Counted from the first letter of the stretch, positions 53,991 to 63,815 are shown. The stretch is DNA of 64,000 nt from Azorinus chamasolen (GCA_963576725.1 OY755238.1:25221834-25285833); one strand, 5' to 3'. Notes: a model not told the origin generated them from the letters alone. Numbers and translations are program-made.

Positions 53991-54550
53991 TTTTATCCAT
54001 GTACAGCGCTTTTGAACGCACATATCCCGTGTGAAAAGAGCGCTATATAAAAGTGGTATAATAATAATAATAATAATAACTCCTAAATTTTGCAAAAGAG
54101 AGTGATGATTCTTAGGCACTGCACTTCTCCTCATCAAGATCATATCTACCTATGAAGTTTCATGTTGATATCTATTATAGTTTTTTTGTTATGCTCCGAA
54201 CAAATTTTAAGTATGAAAAATAATAAAGGGCAATAACTCCTGAATTATGCAAAAGAGAGTGATGGTTCTTGTGCCCTGCACTTCTCCTCATCAAGATCAA
54301 TCTACCTATGAAGTTTCATGTATGATATCTATTACAGTTTTTGTGGTATGCTCCGGACATAGTTGGCATGGATGGACGGACGGACAAAGCGGCGACTATA
54401 TGCTCCCCCAACACCGTTGTGGGGGAGCATAAAAATGTATTTGTAAATACCACAACTTTTACCAGTTTCACTTTTATTGCATCTGGAAATGTTTTAGAAA
54501 GAGATACCAAAATTATACCCAAGGTATGGTCAGATCTTATCTTATTGTGA

Positions 54551-54756
54551 CCCTTAGCCTGCTAAGCATAACCTGACTGTTATTTGCAAACAGCTTGGAT
54601 CCAGATTAGACAATTAGTAACTTGGCATTTCATCAGGATCCAAACTGTTTGACACTCTGTCTATAGTTTCCAATATGTCTGAATGAATTGGAAGTAAAAT
54701 AAAATATGCAACAGAACAGAGTTTTAGCCTCCATTGCTTATTCAACAGGCCAAAGG
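54551..54756. mobile_element. TTAA-B MITE
   Basis: CCCTTAGCCTGCTAAGC at the left, CAACAGGCCAAAGG then TTAA (54757-54760) at the right. Core CAAACAGCTTGGATCCAGAT and CAGGATCCAAACTGTTTG. Confidence 0.8.
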
Positions 54757-54976
54757 TTAATATCATATCTAACAGCAATAACACATAGATAAATAAACAT
54801 TTTAGAGTCCTGACAAGAACTGGAAGACACAATTATTCATTATACATTCTCAATAAAACTAAAACAAATTGCAGGTCAGCTCATTTTCCTTCTGCATGGT
54901 AAGGTGATGCATAGCCACATGTAAGGAAGCTTGAAAGACCAAAATCAAAGCGTCCTATAGGTTGAATTCAGATTAA

Positions 54977-55196
54977 CCCATTACCTCATAGGCTATTTTT
55001 AGATACAACCACTTTGAATAATTCTACCGAAAAGGAGTATTAACTAGAGAAAAGGAAAATTTGTGATTTTTGTAGTTTGAAACCATTGTGATAAATAGAG
55101 CATTTGCTCCTATAGGAGCAAATGCTCTATTTATCACAATGGTTTCACAAAGTGACTTCTACAGAGTCGTCAAAGTCGTCAATATGAGGGAATGGG
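54977..55196. mobile_element. TTAA-F MITE, full length, reference copy
   Basis: TTAA at 54973-54976 and 55197-55200. CCCATTACCTCATAGGC to ATGAGGGAATGGG. The 34-bp core arm GAAACCATTGTGATAAATAG onward is perfectly inverted, apex TGCTCCTATAGGAGCA. Confidence 0.92.
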
Positions 55197-55200
55197 TTAA

Positions 55201-55252
55201 ACATCGAGCTATTCAGTGTCTCATCTCGATCCCAATAGTTTGCATAGAAATT
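55201..55252. mobile_element. B-type MITE fragment sharing a TTAA
   Basis: GCTATTCAGTGTCTCATCTC and GATCCCAATAGTTTGC, the right part of a B core. Confidence 0.45.
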
Positions 55253-55302
55253 GCCACTACGCTGCAAAGAGTGGCCTCTTCTTCATCCTTAATCCATTCC
55301 CT

Positions 55303-55607
55303 CCTACTGACGCCTTTTGACACCTAACCCAGTCCCTCCTACTGACGCCTTTTGACGCCTAACCCAGTCCCTCCTACTGACACCTTTTGACACCTAACCC
55401 AGTCCCTCCTACTGACGCCTTTTGACACCTCTGTAAAATTCATTCTTGAAACCATTGTGATAGATAGAGCTCCATAGGAGCAAATGCTCTATCACAATGC
55501 CTTATAAACTACAAAATTCTAAAAAAAATCTTTCCTCTAGTAAATACTCCTTTTCGGTAGATTTATTCAAAGAGATTGGGTCTAAAAACAGTCTAGGAAG
55601 GAATGGG
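55303..55607. mobile_element. TTAA-F MITE with its left end tandemly repeated four times
   Basis: TTAA at 55299-55302 and 55608-55611. Four units of about 36 bp (CCAGTCCCTCCTACTGACGC then CTTTTGACACCTAA) occupy 55303-55430, where other F copies have one. The rest is normal, with a shortened apex. Confidence 0.88.
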
Positions 55608-55764
55608 TTAATGTTAAAGAATCATGTATATAAGGCCTTTACATACAAAGTAGATCTAGATCACAGGACTCCACTGTCATACCTATCATTTTCTTCAGTA
55701 ATAAATTTTGATACACTATTTTGTTTCATCAATATTCAGTAGAGGAGGAACCAGTTTTAATTAA

Positions 55765-56005
55765 CCCTTTCCCTGTTCTGTATATTGGCCAAATTGCAAC
55801 ACCTACTGAATATTCATTAACAAAAAAGTTATAAAGAAATATGGGAGGTGGAATATTGTAGACATTCTAGAAAGTAAAGAAACAGATCTATCAAATTTTA
55901 TTAGCAAACAGAGCAGACCCTGATCAGACGGCTCCTCTAGGAGCCGTCTGATCTGGGTCTACTCTGTTTGCAAATGCGTGAAAACACGTTTATATGAGGG
56001 AAAGG
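55765..56005. mobile_element. TTAA-A MITE, full length, reference copy
   Basis: TTAA at 55761-55764 and 56006-56009. CCCTTTCCCTGTTCTGTAT to ATATGAGGGAAAGGG. Core GCAAACAGAGCAGACCCTG perfectly inverted, apex GGCTCCTCTAGGAGCC. Confidence 0.93.
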
Positions 56006-56029
56006 GTTAAAGGTTGACCTTTATATTAT

Positions 56030-56115
56030 TGACTGTGTGGTAAAGTTTGCAATTAGTGAGATCCAGAAGAGAAGTCGAGTATCTCAGCGTCTCATCAGGA
56101 TGCAAACTAACTGAT
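56030..56115. mobile_element. TTAA-B core fragment
   Basis: GTTTGCAATTAGTGAGATCC, AGTATCTCAGCGTCTCATCA and GGATGCAAACTAAC. Confidence 0.5.
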
Positions 56116-56160
56116 GCTCTGCACTCTTGTTTTTTTGTTGTTGTTGTTGTGTTTTTTTAA

Positions 56161-56411
56161 CCCTTTCCTTGTTCAATATTCATGTAAGAAATAATGGCAT
56201 AATGAATTATTTATTAGCTGAAATTTTGCAATGTAAACTTTTCAACGGAATTGTTTCCATTGGAAATAAAACCTGTTTAATCAATTCTATACAATATCAA
56301 AAGCAAACAGAGCAGTCCCTGATCAGACAGCTCCTATAGGAGCCACCTAATCTGGGTCTGCTCTGTTTGCAAATACGTGAAAATGAGTTTATATTATGTT
56401 AATGGAAAGGG
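56161..56411. mobile_element. TTAA-A MITE, full length
   Basis: TTAA at 56157-56160 and 56412-56415. CCCTTTCCTTGTTCAATATT to GTTAATGGAAAGGG. Apex AGCTCCTATAGGAGCC. Confidence 0.9.
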
Positions 56412-56583
56412 TTAAAGAAAAGGAAGCAAGTACAGACTAGAATTATCACTGAATGCAGTTAATGTGCCCATACAAGTATTAGCCAATGTACATGTATATT
56501 ATTTTATAAATAACCAAAGGATCATAACTCTTTGAAAAATTGTCTGACCTGAATGTTGTAGTGATATGAACATCTCTCATTAA

Positions 56584-56806
56584 CCCCAGAATTTATGCAA
56601 ATTTGATCACATCATTTAATTGATTTTTATAATGTAAATGTTACAGGGGAATTTCTGATTTAGATAAAGACAAGAATTAGATCTTTATAATTCCATAAGC
56701 AAACAGAGCAGACCCTCCCTGATCAGAGAGCTCCCACAGGAGCGGTCTGATCTGGGTTTAGTCTGTTTGCAAATGTGTCAAAGGGCATCTTTTATGAGTG
56801 AAAGGG
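56584..56806. mobile_element. TTAA-A MITE
   Basis: TTAA at 56580-56583 and 56807-56810. Left tip decayed (CCCCAGAATTTATG), right tip ATGAGTGAAAGGG. Core with CCCTCCCTGATC duplication and apex AGCTCCCACAGGAGCG. Confidence 0.8.
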
Positions 56807-56871
56807 TTAATAATGAAGCCTCTCGTAAAGTTTCGTCGAAATGCTGTCAATAATTCCAGTGAAATGGTAAG

Positions 56872-58181
56872 AACAAGAGGGCCATGAGGCCCTGAAGCGT
56901 TCACCTGAGATACCCCAGGGACGGGGCCATCATTTGTACAACCTTGGTAGAGAACCACAAGGCAAAGCAGTATGCCATTAATTAAAGGTCTAAGCCTTAT
57001 GGTTTCAGAGAAAAATGATATATTTTTCCCATGAAAACTGATAAGCCAGGGCCAAGTTTCGCCCAGAGGTCATGGTCGTAAGTTGAACAATCTTGGCAGA
57101 GGACCACAAGCCAAAGCTACATGCCAAATATCAAAGGTCTAGGCCTTACAGTTTCAGAGAAAAAGATGTTTAAAGATTTTCCTATGAAAAACTGATAAGC
57201 CCTTGGGCGGGGCCATTTTTTGCCCGGGGTCATAATTTGAACAATCTTTGTAGAGGACCATTAGATTATGCTACATACCAACTATCAAAGGTCTAGGCCT
57301 TACAGTTTCAGAGAAGAATAATGTTAAAGAGTTTCCAATGAAAAACTGATAAGCCCTTGGGCGGGGCCATTTTTGGCCCGGGGGTCATAATTTGAACAAT
57401 CTTTGTAGAGGACAATTAGATCATGCTACATGCCAAATATCAATGGTCTAGGCCTTACAGTTTCAGAGAAGAAGATTTTTAAAGATTTTCCTATGAAAAA
57501 CTGATAAGCCATTGGGCGGAGCCATTTTTGGCCCGGGTATCATAATTTGAACAATCTTTGTAGAGGACAATTAGATCATGCTACATGCCAACTATCAAAG
57601 ATCTAGGCCTTACAGTTTCAGAGAAGAAGATGTTTAAAGATTTTCCTATGAAAAACTGATAAGCCATGGGGCGGGGCTTTTTTTGGCCCGGGGGTCATAA
57701 TTTGAACAATCTTTGTAGAGAACCATAAGATCATGCTACATGCCAACTATCAAAGATCTAGGCCTTACAGTTTAAGAGAAGAAGATTTTTAAAGAGTTTA
57801 AGCCCTGATAAGCCCTTGGGCGGGGCCATTTTTGGCCCGGGGGTCATAATTTGAACAATCTTTGTAGAGGACCATTAGATCATGCTACATGCCAAATATC
57901 AAAGGTCTAGGCCTTACGGTTTCAGAGAAGAAGATTTTTAAAGATTTTCCTATGATAAACTGATAAGCCCTTGGGCGGGGCCATTTTTGGCCCTGGGGTC
58001 ATAATGTGAACAACGTTTCGTTCCCCCTAGCCAATGATGCTTCTGACAAAATTTGGTTAAAATCGGGTCAGCAGTTTCAGAGGAGATGTCGTTTGAAAAT
58101 GTGGGCGGACGCCGGACACCGGACGCCGGACAAATAGCGGTCACAATAGCTCATCATGAGCCTTCGGCTCTGGTGAGCTAA
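56872..58181 (-). mobile_element. 2HP element L, second copy, about seven units
   Basis: Same ends as 50101-51922. On + it starts AACAAGAGGGCCATGAGGCCC, with hairpin GGGCC/GGCCC, and finishes GAGCC-TTC-GGCTC (58158-58170) then TGGTGAGCTAA. The second hairpin differs in sequence from the first copy (GAGCAC/GTGCTC) but still pairs. Confidence 0.82.
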
Positions 58182-58254
58182 TAACATCAGTCCTGTCAAT
58201 CTGCATGCTGACTCCTGTACATCTTCCAACAACTTATTTGTGGCTGTTATTTAA

Positions 58255-58496
58255 CCCTTCGCTTGCTGAATTTTAAAATACTTTTCTCCTTCTTTACCCA
58301 TGCCCAGCTGTATAATTACATACATCTTCTCTGTGTACAAGTATTTTGCTGTGCACTCACTGCTGTGGAGTGCGCCGATTGCACAATCAATTTGTAAATA
58401 GTGCAGACCCTGATGAGACAGCTCCTGCAGGAGATGTCTCATCTGGGTCTTCACTATTTACAGGTACGTATATTGACGTGAATAGCAAGCGAAGGG
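58255..58496. mobile_element. TTAA-G MITE, full length
   Basis: TTAA at 58251-58254 and 58497-58500. Both tips are intact (CCCTTCGCTTGCTG; AGCAAGCGAAGGG). Apex AGCTCCTGCAGGAGAT. Confidence 0.9.
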
Positions 58497-58527
58497 TTAA
58501 ATAAGTGATATAGAAAGCATTCATTTA

Positions 58528-58720
58528 TATTGACATCTTTTGACGCCTTTGTAAAGTCAGCATTTGAAACCATTGTGATAAATAGAGCATTTGCAAATGC
58601 TCTATTTATCACAATGGTTTCAAAACTACACAATTCTAAATTTTTACTTTTCGCTAGTTAATGCTACTTCGCAGTGGATTTATATAAGTCTTAATAAAAA
58701 AGCCTGTGAGGGAATGGGTT
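58528..58720. mobile_element. TTAA-F MITE, left tip lost
   Basis: GACGCCTTTGTAAAGTCAGC, core GAAACCATTGTGATAAATAG and inverse with no apex loop, right end GTGAGGGAATGGG. Confidence 0.75.
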
Positions 58721-58777
58721 ATTTATGCAACTAATGTAGATTTGTTTGGTCAACAAAGATTTTTTCGGCTCTTTTAA

Positions 58778-59026
58778 CCCGTTACCTAATGGATATTCAT
58801 GAAAGCATTCAAACCTTCATGAATACATTTATACTAACAAGATTATTTTCATTTAACATTATATGAACAAGAGAAATTTTAACTTTAGCAGAAACTTTAC
58901 AGTCAAATCTATAATGTTCTGTAAACATACAGAGTAAACCCTGAAGAGACAGCTCATACAAGAGCTGTCTTATCTGGGTCTACTCTGTTGAACAAGGCAT
59001 GAAAAGACATTTCCATTACGTAAAGG
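58778..59026. mobile_element. TTAA-A MITE
   Basis: TTAA at 58774-58777. CCCGTTACCTAATGGATATT to TTACGTAAAGGG, followed by TCA rather than TTAA. Core CATACAGAGTAAACCCTGA. Confidence 0.75.
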
Positions 59027-59240
59027 GTCATTGCACCTACACATAAATTTTAGCCAAGCTATGCACCACATGGCTGTCCCTCTCTAGGTAAACAATTTTG
59101 TTCAACATGCTATCTAAAAATGCCTGAATTTCTGACAACTGCTGGGAACAGTACAAATCCAAATGTGATGTACCAAGAAGCTTGGCATCTCAACATGACT
59201 GAAACTGTTTGATAATAAAGATATGCTTCAATCTTGGTTA

Positions 59241-59410
59241 CACTAGAACCTGTCCTAACCAGCTGTTCAGTTATTGACCATAGGAGTCTAAAAACGCACG
59301 TGGTTGCTTAATACAGGGCAAAAATCATGCAGAAAGCTAATATAGGAGCTTTCTACATTACTTTTGACCTGCATTAAGCTACCACCTGTCTTACATACCC
59401 AGTTCTACTG
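59241..59410. mobile_element. TA-C2 MITE
   Basis: CACTAGAACCTGTCCTAACC and a right end CCCAGTTCTACTG then TA. Core GCTTAATACAGGGCAAAAA, apex AGCTAATATAGGAGCT. Confidence 0.78.
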
Positions 59411-59613
59411 TATATTGAAAATAACATTGCAAAAACCATCATATCAACTGAGAGTATACTCTTCAGCTGATCTAAAAGATATCTCCAGTATCTTAATAAT
59501 CTTGATTGTCTCATTCATTAAAAGTCTCTCATTACCTTCTGATCCTTTAAACTTTACAAATCTCTTATGCAATTTCTGACCACTTTATGTAAGAACAGTA
59601 AAACCTGTTTTAA

Positions 59614-59854
59614 TCCTTCTCTTGCTGAATTTTAAAATACATTTCTCCTTCTTTACCCATGCCCTGTTGTATAATTACATATATCTTCACTATGTACACG
59701 TATTTTGCTGTGCAATACTTCTGTGGAGTGCACTGGTTGCACAATCAACTTGTAAATAGTGCAGACCCAGATGAGACAGCTCCTACAGGAGCTGTCTCAT
59801 CTGGGTCTTCACTATTTACAGGTAGGTATATTGACGTGAATAGCAAGCGAAGGA
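59614..59854. mobile_element. TTAA-G MITE
   Basis: TTAA at 59610-59613. TCCTTCTCTTGCTG to AGCAAGCGAAGGA, followed by ATAAG. The core AATAGTGCAGACCCAGATGA is perfectly inverted, apex AGCTCCTACAGGAGCT. Confidence 0.85.
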
Positions 59855-59952
59855 ATAAGTGGCAACTTACCAATTTAACATAGTGTTCTGAACTACTAAA
59901 TAGCATAAAGCAATCCTGAAATCTCTTTTGGGAGCTACCACCTGACTTTTAA

Positions 59953-60178
59953 CCCTTTATTCCATACATAAAGCCTGTTTACCCCTTTGCTCCTGTAGGA
60001 GCCATCCAATCAGGGTATGCTTCGTTTGCGATTGAAATAATATAGATCTGATTCTACAATTTCTGTGACGATAATAAATTCCTTTTGTTCACAACTTCAC
60101 AGTGCTATTAACATAAAATTCAGTTAATTCATACTCATGATGTTATTAGATTTGGCATAAAAACCATGGAGTAAAGGG
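59953..60178. mobile_element. TTAA-A MITE, half-deleted core
   Basis: TTAA at 59949-59952 and 60179-60182. CCCTTTATTCCATACATAA to ATGGAGTAAAGGG. Only the right core arm (CCTGTAGGAGCC; CAGGGTATGC) remains. Confidence 0.8.
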
Positions 60179-60286
60179 TTAACGACCGAAACCTTTATTT
60201 TTCTCAAAGGACGCTTGATAACGGTTTTACTAAATACAATAGACACACAATTCTAACAACAACACCATTTTTTATCACATTCCTTA

Positions 60287-60500
60287 ACCCTTTCAACATT
60301 GGTCTGCAAAAATTGTTGTCTGTTTTAATTCGAATGGTACATTTTCTGCGACATCTTTTCAAAATGCCGTGTAGAGAATGTCAAACAGTTTGTATCCTGA
60401 TGAGGCACAATTTTATTCTATGTTCATCGTGATTCAAAACATTTGCAAACGTCAACACAAGGTCATCACGAATTCGGCTATAGTGTTGAAAGAGATAAGG
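60287..60500. mobile_element. B/H-type MITE, diverged
   Basis: CCTTAACCCTTTCAACATTGG to ATAGTGTTGAAAGAG. Core CAAACAGTTTGTATCCTGATG and GTGATTCAAAACATTTGC. Confidence 0.6.
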
Positions 60501-60727
60501 AACACATATTCTGCATGATTTTCGTCATCAACACTCGGAAATCTTTTTCCATTTAATTGAAATATACCATACCATATTCCTCCTAATACATACTGTATTC
60601 TCCGTAAGAAATGCCCCCACTCTAATAAACACTCCCTTACTTGCGGAGGAATGTAACGATCAGTAAAACAACTAAAACCCTATATAACAACAAATAAATA
60701 AAGAAATACAGATTTTTCAAAACGCTG

Positions 60728-60815
60728 GTGGTTGCTTAATGCAGACAGAAAGCAAAGCTGAAAGCTCCCTAGTAGCTTTCTGCATTACTCTCTTACTCCA
60801 TTAAACAATCGTCCA
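60728..60815. mobile_element. TA-C core fragment
   Basis: GGTTGCTTAATGCAGACAG with apex AGCTCCCTAGTAGCT and a decayed inverse arm. Confidence 0.55.
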
Positions 60816-60917
60816 TGAACAAAATGCAAGAAGCTCCTTTTAACAATGTAACACCACTGGGGGCGTTTATATCGAGATATTACATTACTGTATGTATGGC
60901 TGGCTTTTAGATATTAA

Positions 60918-61356
60918 CCCTTTACTCCATAAATAGGCCCTTGAAAACAGAGTAGACAAAGATCAGATGGCCCCTATAGGAGCCATCTGATCAGGGTCTG
61001 CTCTTTTTGCTTATGAAATTATATAGATCTGTATTACAGTTTGTACTATAGCAAAAATTATGCCATTTTAAAAACAATCAGTTACATTTGTAATTAACCT
61101 TTAGCCTGCTGAACAAATTATTTTTACAGAATTTTTCCCCTATTTCATTTTCAAAATTCAAGCTATAATTAATTTGTCTACCAAAATACAATTAGGTTGT
61201 CAAACAGTTTGGATCCTGATGAGACGTCGAGTTACTCGGCGTCTCATTTGGATCCAAACTGTTTGCATAGGTATTCACTCATCTGCACATAGCAGGCTAA
61301 AGGTTAATAATCATTATGTTATCATATCTGTCCTAAATTTTCATAGAGTAAAAGGG
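60918..61356. mobile_element. TTAA-A MITE interrupted by TTAA-B
   Basis: TTAA at 60914-60917 and 61357-61360. CCCTTTACTCCATAAATAG to AGAGTAAAAGGG. Apex GGCCCCTATAGGAGCC. Without B the right arm reads on normally. Confidence 0.88.
61098..61303. mobile_element. TTAA-B MITE nested in TTAA-A
   Basis: TTAA at 61094-61097 and 61304-61307. CCTTTAGCCTGCTGAAC to TAGCAGGCTAAAGG. Core CAAACAGTTTGGATCCTGAT, apex GTCGAGTTACTCGGCG. Best B reference copy. Confidence 0.92.
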
Positions 61357-61560
61357 TTAAAAAGGAGTATGGATATCATTCAGATCATAATTCCTATAAA
61401 TTGTCTGATCAGGTTCCACATGGAGAGCATTAATCAGAATCAACCAAGTTTACCAATTTGTGGATCAGAACCATCTTGCATTCTTTGTGGCAGTCAGTGC
61501 TGTGGCAGCAAAGCTGATTATATTGTTTGTTGTTATGAATTGTCTCTTTTGTCACTTTAA

Positions 61561-61770
61561 CCCTTTCCCTCATATTGACGACTTTTGACGACTCTGTAAA
61601 ATCAGTTTGTGAAACCATTGTGATAAATAGAGCATTTGCTCCTATAGGAGCAAATGCTCTATTTATCACAATGGTTTCAAACTACAAAATTCTAAAATTT
61701 TGCTTTTATCTAGTTAATGTTCCTTTTCGGTAGATTTATAGAACCTAAAAATAGCCTATGAGGTAATGGG
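61561..61770. mobile_element. TTAA-F MITE, full length
   Basis: TTAA at 61557-61560 and 61771-61774. CCCTTTCCCTCATATTGACG to CTATGAGGTAATGGG. Perfect core, apex TGCTCCTATAGGAGCA. Confidence 0.9.
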
Positions 61771-61774
61771 TTAA

Positions 61775-62262
61775 CCTTTAGATGGCAACTTCGAGATAAC
61801 CTTTGCAAACAGTTTGGATCCAGATGAGATGTCGAATAACTCGGAGACTCATCAGGATTCAGTCTGTTCGTGACTCTGATCATATTTCTGGCAAGATAAA
61901 TAATTCGCTTGGTACATGTAGTAAACCCCCTATAAACCAGAATTCTAGTAGAGAAGAATTTAGATACTTTTAGGCAGGTGGCTGCTTAATGCAGGGTGAA
62001 AGACATGCAGAAAGCTCCTCTAGGAGCTTTCTGCATATCTTTCAACCTGCATTAAGCTGCCACCTGTCTCTAAGGCCAATATTTATACTTAATGAACAAC
62101 CAGTTTAGAGGGGTTTTACTGTATTTTACAGCCATTTCTTTTAAGAAAAAACAACAAAGTATCACACAATTTAGATCAGGATGAGAGACCGAGTTACTCA
62201 GCATCTCCTCTGAATCCATATTGACTGAAATGGTCATCACAGTTTTGGTGGTAGAGTGTTGC
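61775..62262. mobile_element. TTAA-B-type MITE interrupted by TA-C
   Basis: Begins at the TTAA that closes the preceding F. CCTTTAGATGGCAACTTCG; core CAAACAGTTTGGATCCAGAT. After C a second B-like core follows (TTAGATCAGGATGAGAG; GAATCCATATTGACTG). Confidence 0.6.
61919..62121. mobile_element. TA-C MITE nested in TTAA-B
   Basis: AGTAAACCCCCTATAAACC to GGTTTTACTG. The core stem GCTGCTTAATGCAGGGTGAA is nearly perfect, apex AGCTCCTCTAGGAGCT. Confidence 0.85.
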
Positions 62263-62286
62263 AGCTAAATGTTCTCCCCATTTTAA

Positions 62287-62498
62287 TACCTTTCCACGCA
62301 TTTGCAAACACAGTAGACTCAGATCAGATGTCTGATCAGGGTCTACTCTGTCTGTTTTCTTATGGAATTTTATAAATCAGATACATGCAGTTTCCACCTT
62401 GGTGAAAAAATCCCTTTTCCATGCTCCACTGTATTGCTTCTGTCCATGAATATCACCATGGCGATATTATCTTGAATAAATGTTAGACAGGGAAAGGG
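62287..62498. mobile_element. TTAA-A MITE ending 10 bp past a stop codon
   Basis: TTAA at 62283-62286; right end ACAGGGAAAGGG then TTAC. The apex is deleted (CAGATGTCTGATC). On - it begins right after the stop codon at 62509-62511, so it must form most of that gene's 3' UTR or lie just past it. Confidence 0.8.
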
Positions 62499-62508
62499 TT
62501 ACTCCAAA

Positions 62509-62875
62509 TCAAGCCATAATCAACTTGTTCACATTTACATCAACCTTTTGTCCAAAGTAGTGATCACACAGTAATAGTGGGCAGTCTGTGAACTCAACTT
62601 TATAGTCATAGTACAGAGTGACCTCTTCTGGGTCATCGTATGTGTCCCCTTCATAGCCCAGCTCCTGTAGCGTCAAGTGAATAGGCAGCATAGCCTCACG
62701 GCTCCGTGACTTGTCGTAAAATATTGAAAGCTTTGTTGAAACAATGCCGGTCTCTTCCATTATCATTTGGTGTAAGGACGACACTGGTATATGTGAATGT
62801 ACAAGTGCTACAAAATGTCCTGGGTATTCTTTGATGTCATTAAAGGAAACCAGCCTCATCTCCAACAGAATAAAC
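62509..62875 (-). CDS. terminal exon of an unidentified conserved-looking protein
   Basis: Read on -, ATTACTGTTTGTTTGCAG is a good 3' splice site and the exon begins at 62875 with G then TTT ATT CTG TTG GAG ATG. The open frame gives about 122 residues ending in KLIMA and a TGA stop. Its content (MRLVSFNDIKEYPGHFVALV; YDKSRSREAMLPIHLTLQEL; EEVTLYYDYKVEFTDCPLLL) is balanced and rich in hydrophobic strands, and looks like real coding sequence. The spacing of strands and a helix recalls a ubiquitin-like fold, but that is an impression and I do not recognise the family. The ATG at 62859 could instead be the start if the gene has a 5' UTR intron. Upstream exons should lie right of 62880 or outside the window. 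Confidence 0.7.
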
Positions 62876-62916
62876 CTGCAAACAAACAGTAATAGAGCTC
62901 AAAGTAAGATGTGTAA

Positions 62917-63068
62917 ATTAAAACATTTTCAAGAATAACTCCTTTATTTCTCCACAAAACCCTATAATGTGACCACTCTCTAGAATGGTCTCTTCAAGAT
63001 AATTCTAAAGAGTGGTCACAGTAGAGGGTTTGGTGGAGAAATGACAATTTTAGTATTTGGGTATACAC
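62917..63068. mobile_element. J-family MITE in an intron or flank
   Basis: CTCCTTTATTTCTCCAC and CCCTATAATGTGACCACTC are mirrored by GAGTGGTCACAGTAGAGGG and GGTGGAGAAATGACAAT. It lies 42 bp upstream of the exon at 62509-62875. Confidence 0.85.
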
Positions 63069-63091
63069 CCTTATTTGCAGCTCTGTAGTAA

Positions 63092-63437
63092 CCCTTTCAA
63101 TACTAAGTGTTCAGAGAGCAATACAGTAAAACCCCTCTAAACCAGACATTCAATTTAGTAAAAATATAGACCTTGGAGACAGGTGACAGCTTAATGTAGG
63201 GTGAATGCTGCATTAAGCAGCCACCTCTACTAGAATTCTGGTTTAGAGGGGTACTACTGTAGTCCATGACTTTATTGGTTGAGTCCATACAGTATGAATG
63301 GGTAACATCTGCAAAGGATTTTGAATGACAAATAGTGCAAACTCTGATCAGAGGGCTCCTCCAGGATCCCTCTGATCTGGGTCTACACTGTTTGCAAATG
63401 ATAGTACACTTGTACATTCATTTCAGCATTCAAAGCA
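63092..63437. mobile_element. A-type MITE (AGAGGG variant) interrupted by TA-C
   Basis: CCCTTTCAATACTAAGTG to CAGCATTCAAAGCA then TTAA (63438-63441). Core ACAAATAGTGCAAACTCTGA, apex GGCTCCTCCAGGATCC. C lies at 63124-63259. Confidence 0.7.
63124..63259. mobile_element. TA-C MITE, short, nested
   Basis: TA at 63122-63123 and 63260-63261 region. CAGTAAAACCCCTCTAAACC to GGTTTAGAGGGGTACTACTG. The core apex is deleted (GTAGGGTGAATGCTGC). Confidence 0.82.
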
Positions 63438-63573
63438 TTAAGTGATAAGTATGATACTGACAACTGGACATAAAAACAAGCCAAAAAAGTGTACCTAAGT
63501 AAGAATGGCAGGAGAGGTAAAGAATATAATAATAATAATTAGTAACAATGATGAATATGCATCTCAGAATTAT

Positions 63574-63815
63574 CCCTTTACTGTGTGAATATTCTTGTAA
63601 AAAAATAATGTCAACATGAATATTAATTAGTTGACTTTTAATAATGACATATAAACAAGAGAAATTTGTGTCATGGCCGAACCTGTAGAATTAGATCTAT
63701 ATTATTCCATAAGCAAACAGAGCAGACCCTGATCTAACTGCTCTTACAGGAGATGTCTGATCTGGGCCTACTCTGTTTGCAAAGGCATCAAAAGCAATAT
63801 TTGTGGAGTAAAGTT
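63574..63815. mobile_element. TTAA-A MITE
   Basis: CCCTTTACTGTGTGAATATT to GTGGAGTAAAGT, then TTAA (63816-63819). Core GCAAACAGAGCAGACCCTG, apex TGCTCTTACAGGAGAT. Confidence 0.8.

Larger units (their letters stand above)
52323..54080 (+). mobile_element. 5'-truncated CR1/L2-like LINE
   Basis: The partial reverse transcriptase is followed by a 3' region of about seven 78-bp tandem units (53493-53990) and a tail of GAGCGCTATATAAAAGTGG then (ATA)n, as many CR1/L2-type elements finish. Both flanks are halves of the same S element, so the boundaries are secure to a few bases. Target duplications are obscured by the ATA tail. Confidence 0.85.
52244..54435 (-). mobile_element. 2HP element S, split by a LINE
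   Basis: On - the 5' end is hairpin TGCTCCCCCA/TGGGGGAGCA (54401-54429), then GTCC repeats, then units containing, on +, GCAAAAGAGAGTGATG and CATCAAGATCA. The 3' end is a perfect hairpin ATCGGT-TCT-ACCGAT (52253-52267), then TCTCTTGTT. The LINE entered one unit at AAGGGCAATAA, leaving the ACTCCTAAATTTTGC continuation at 54079. Confidence 0.78.
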
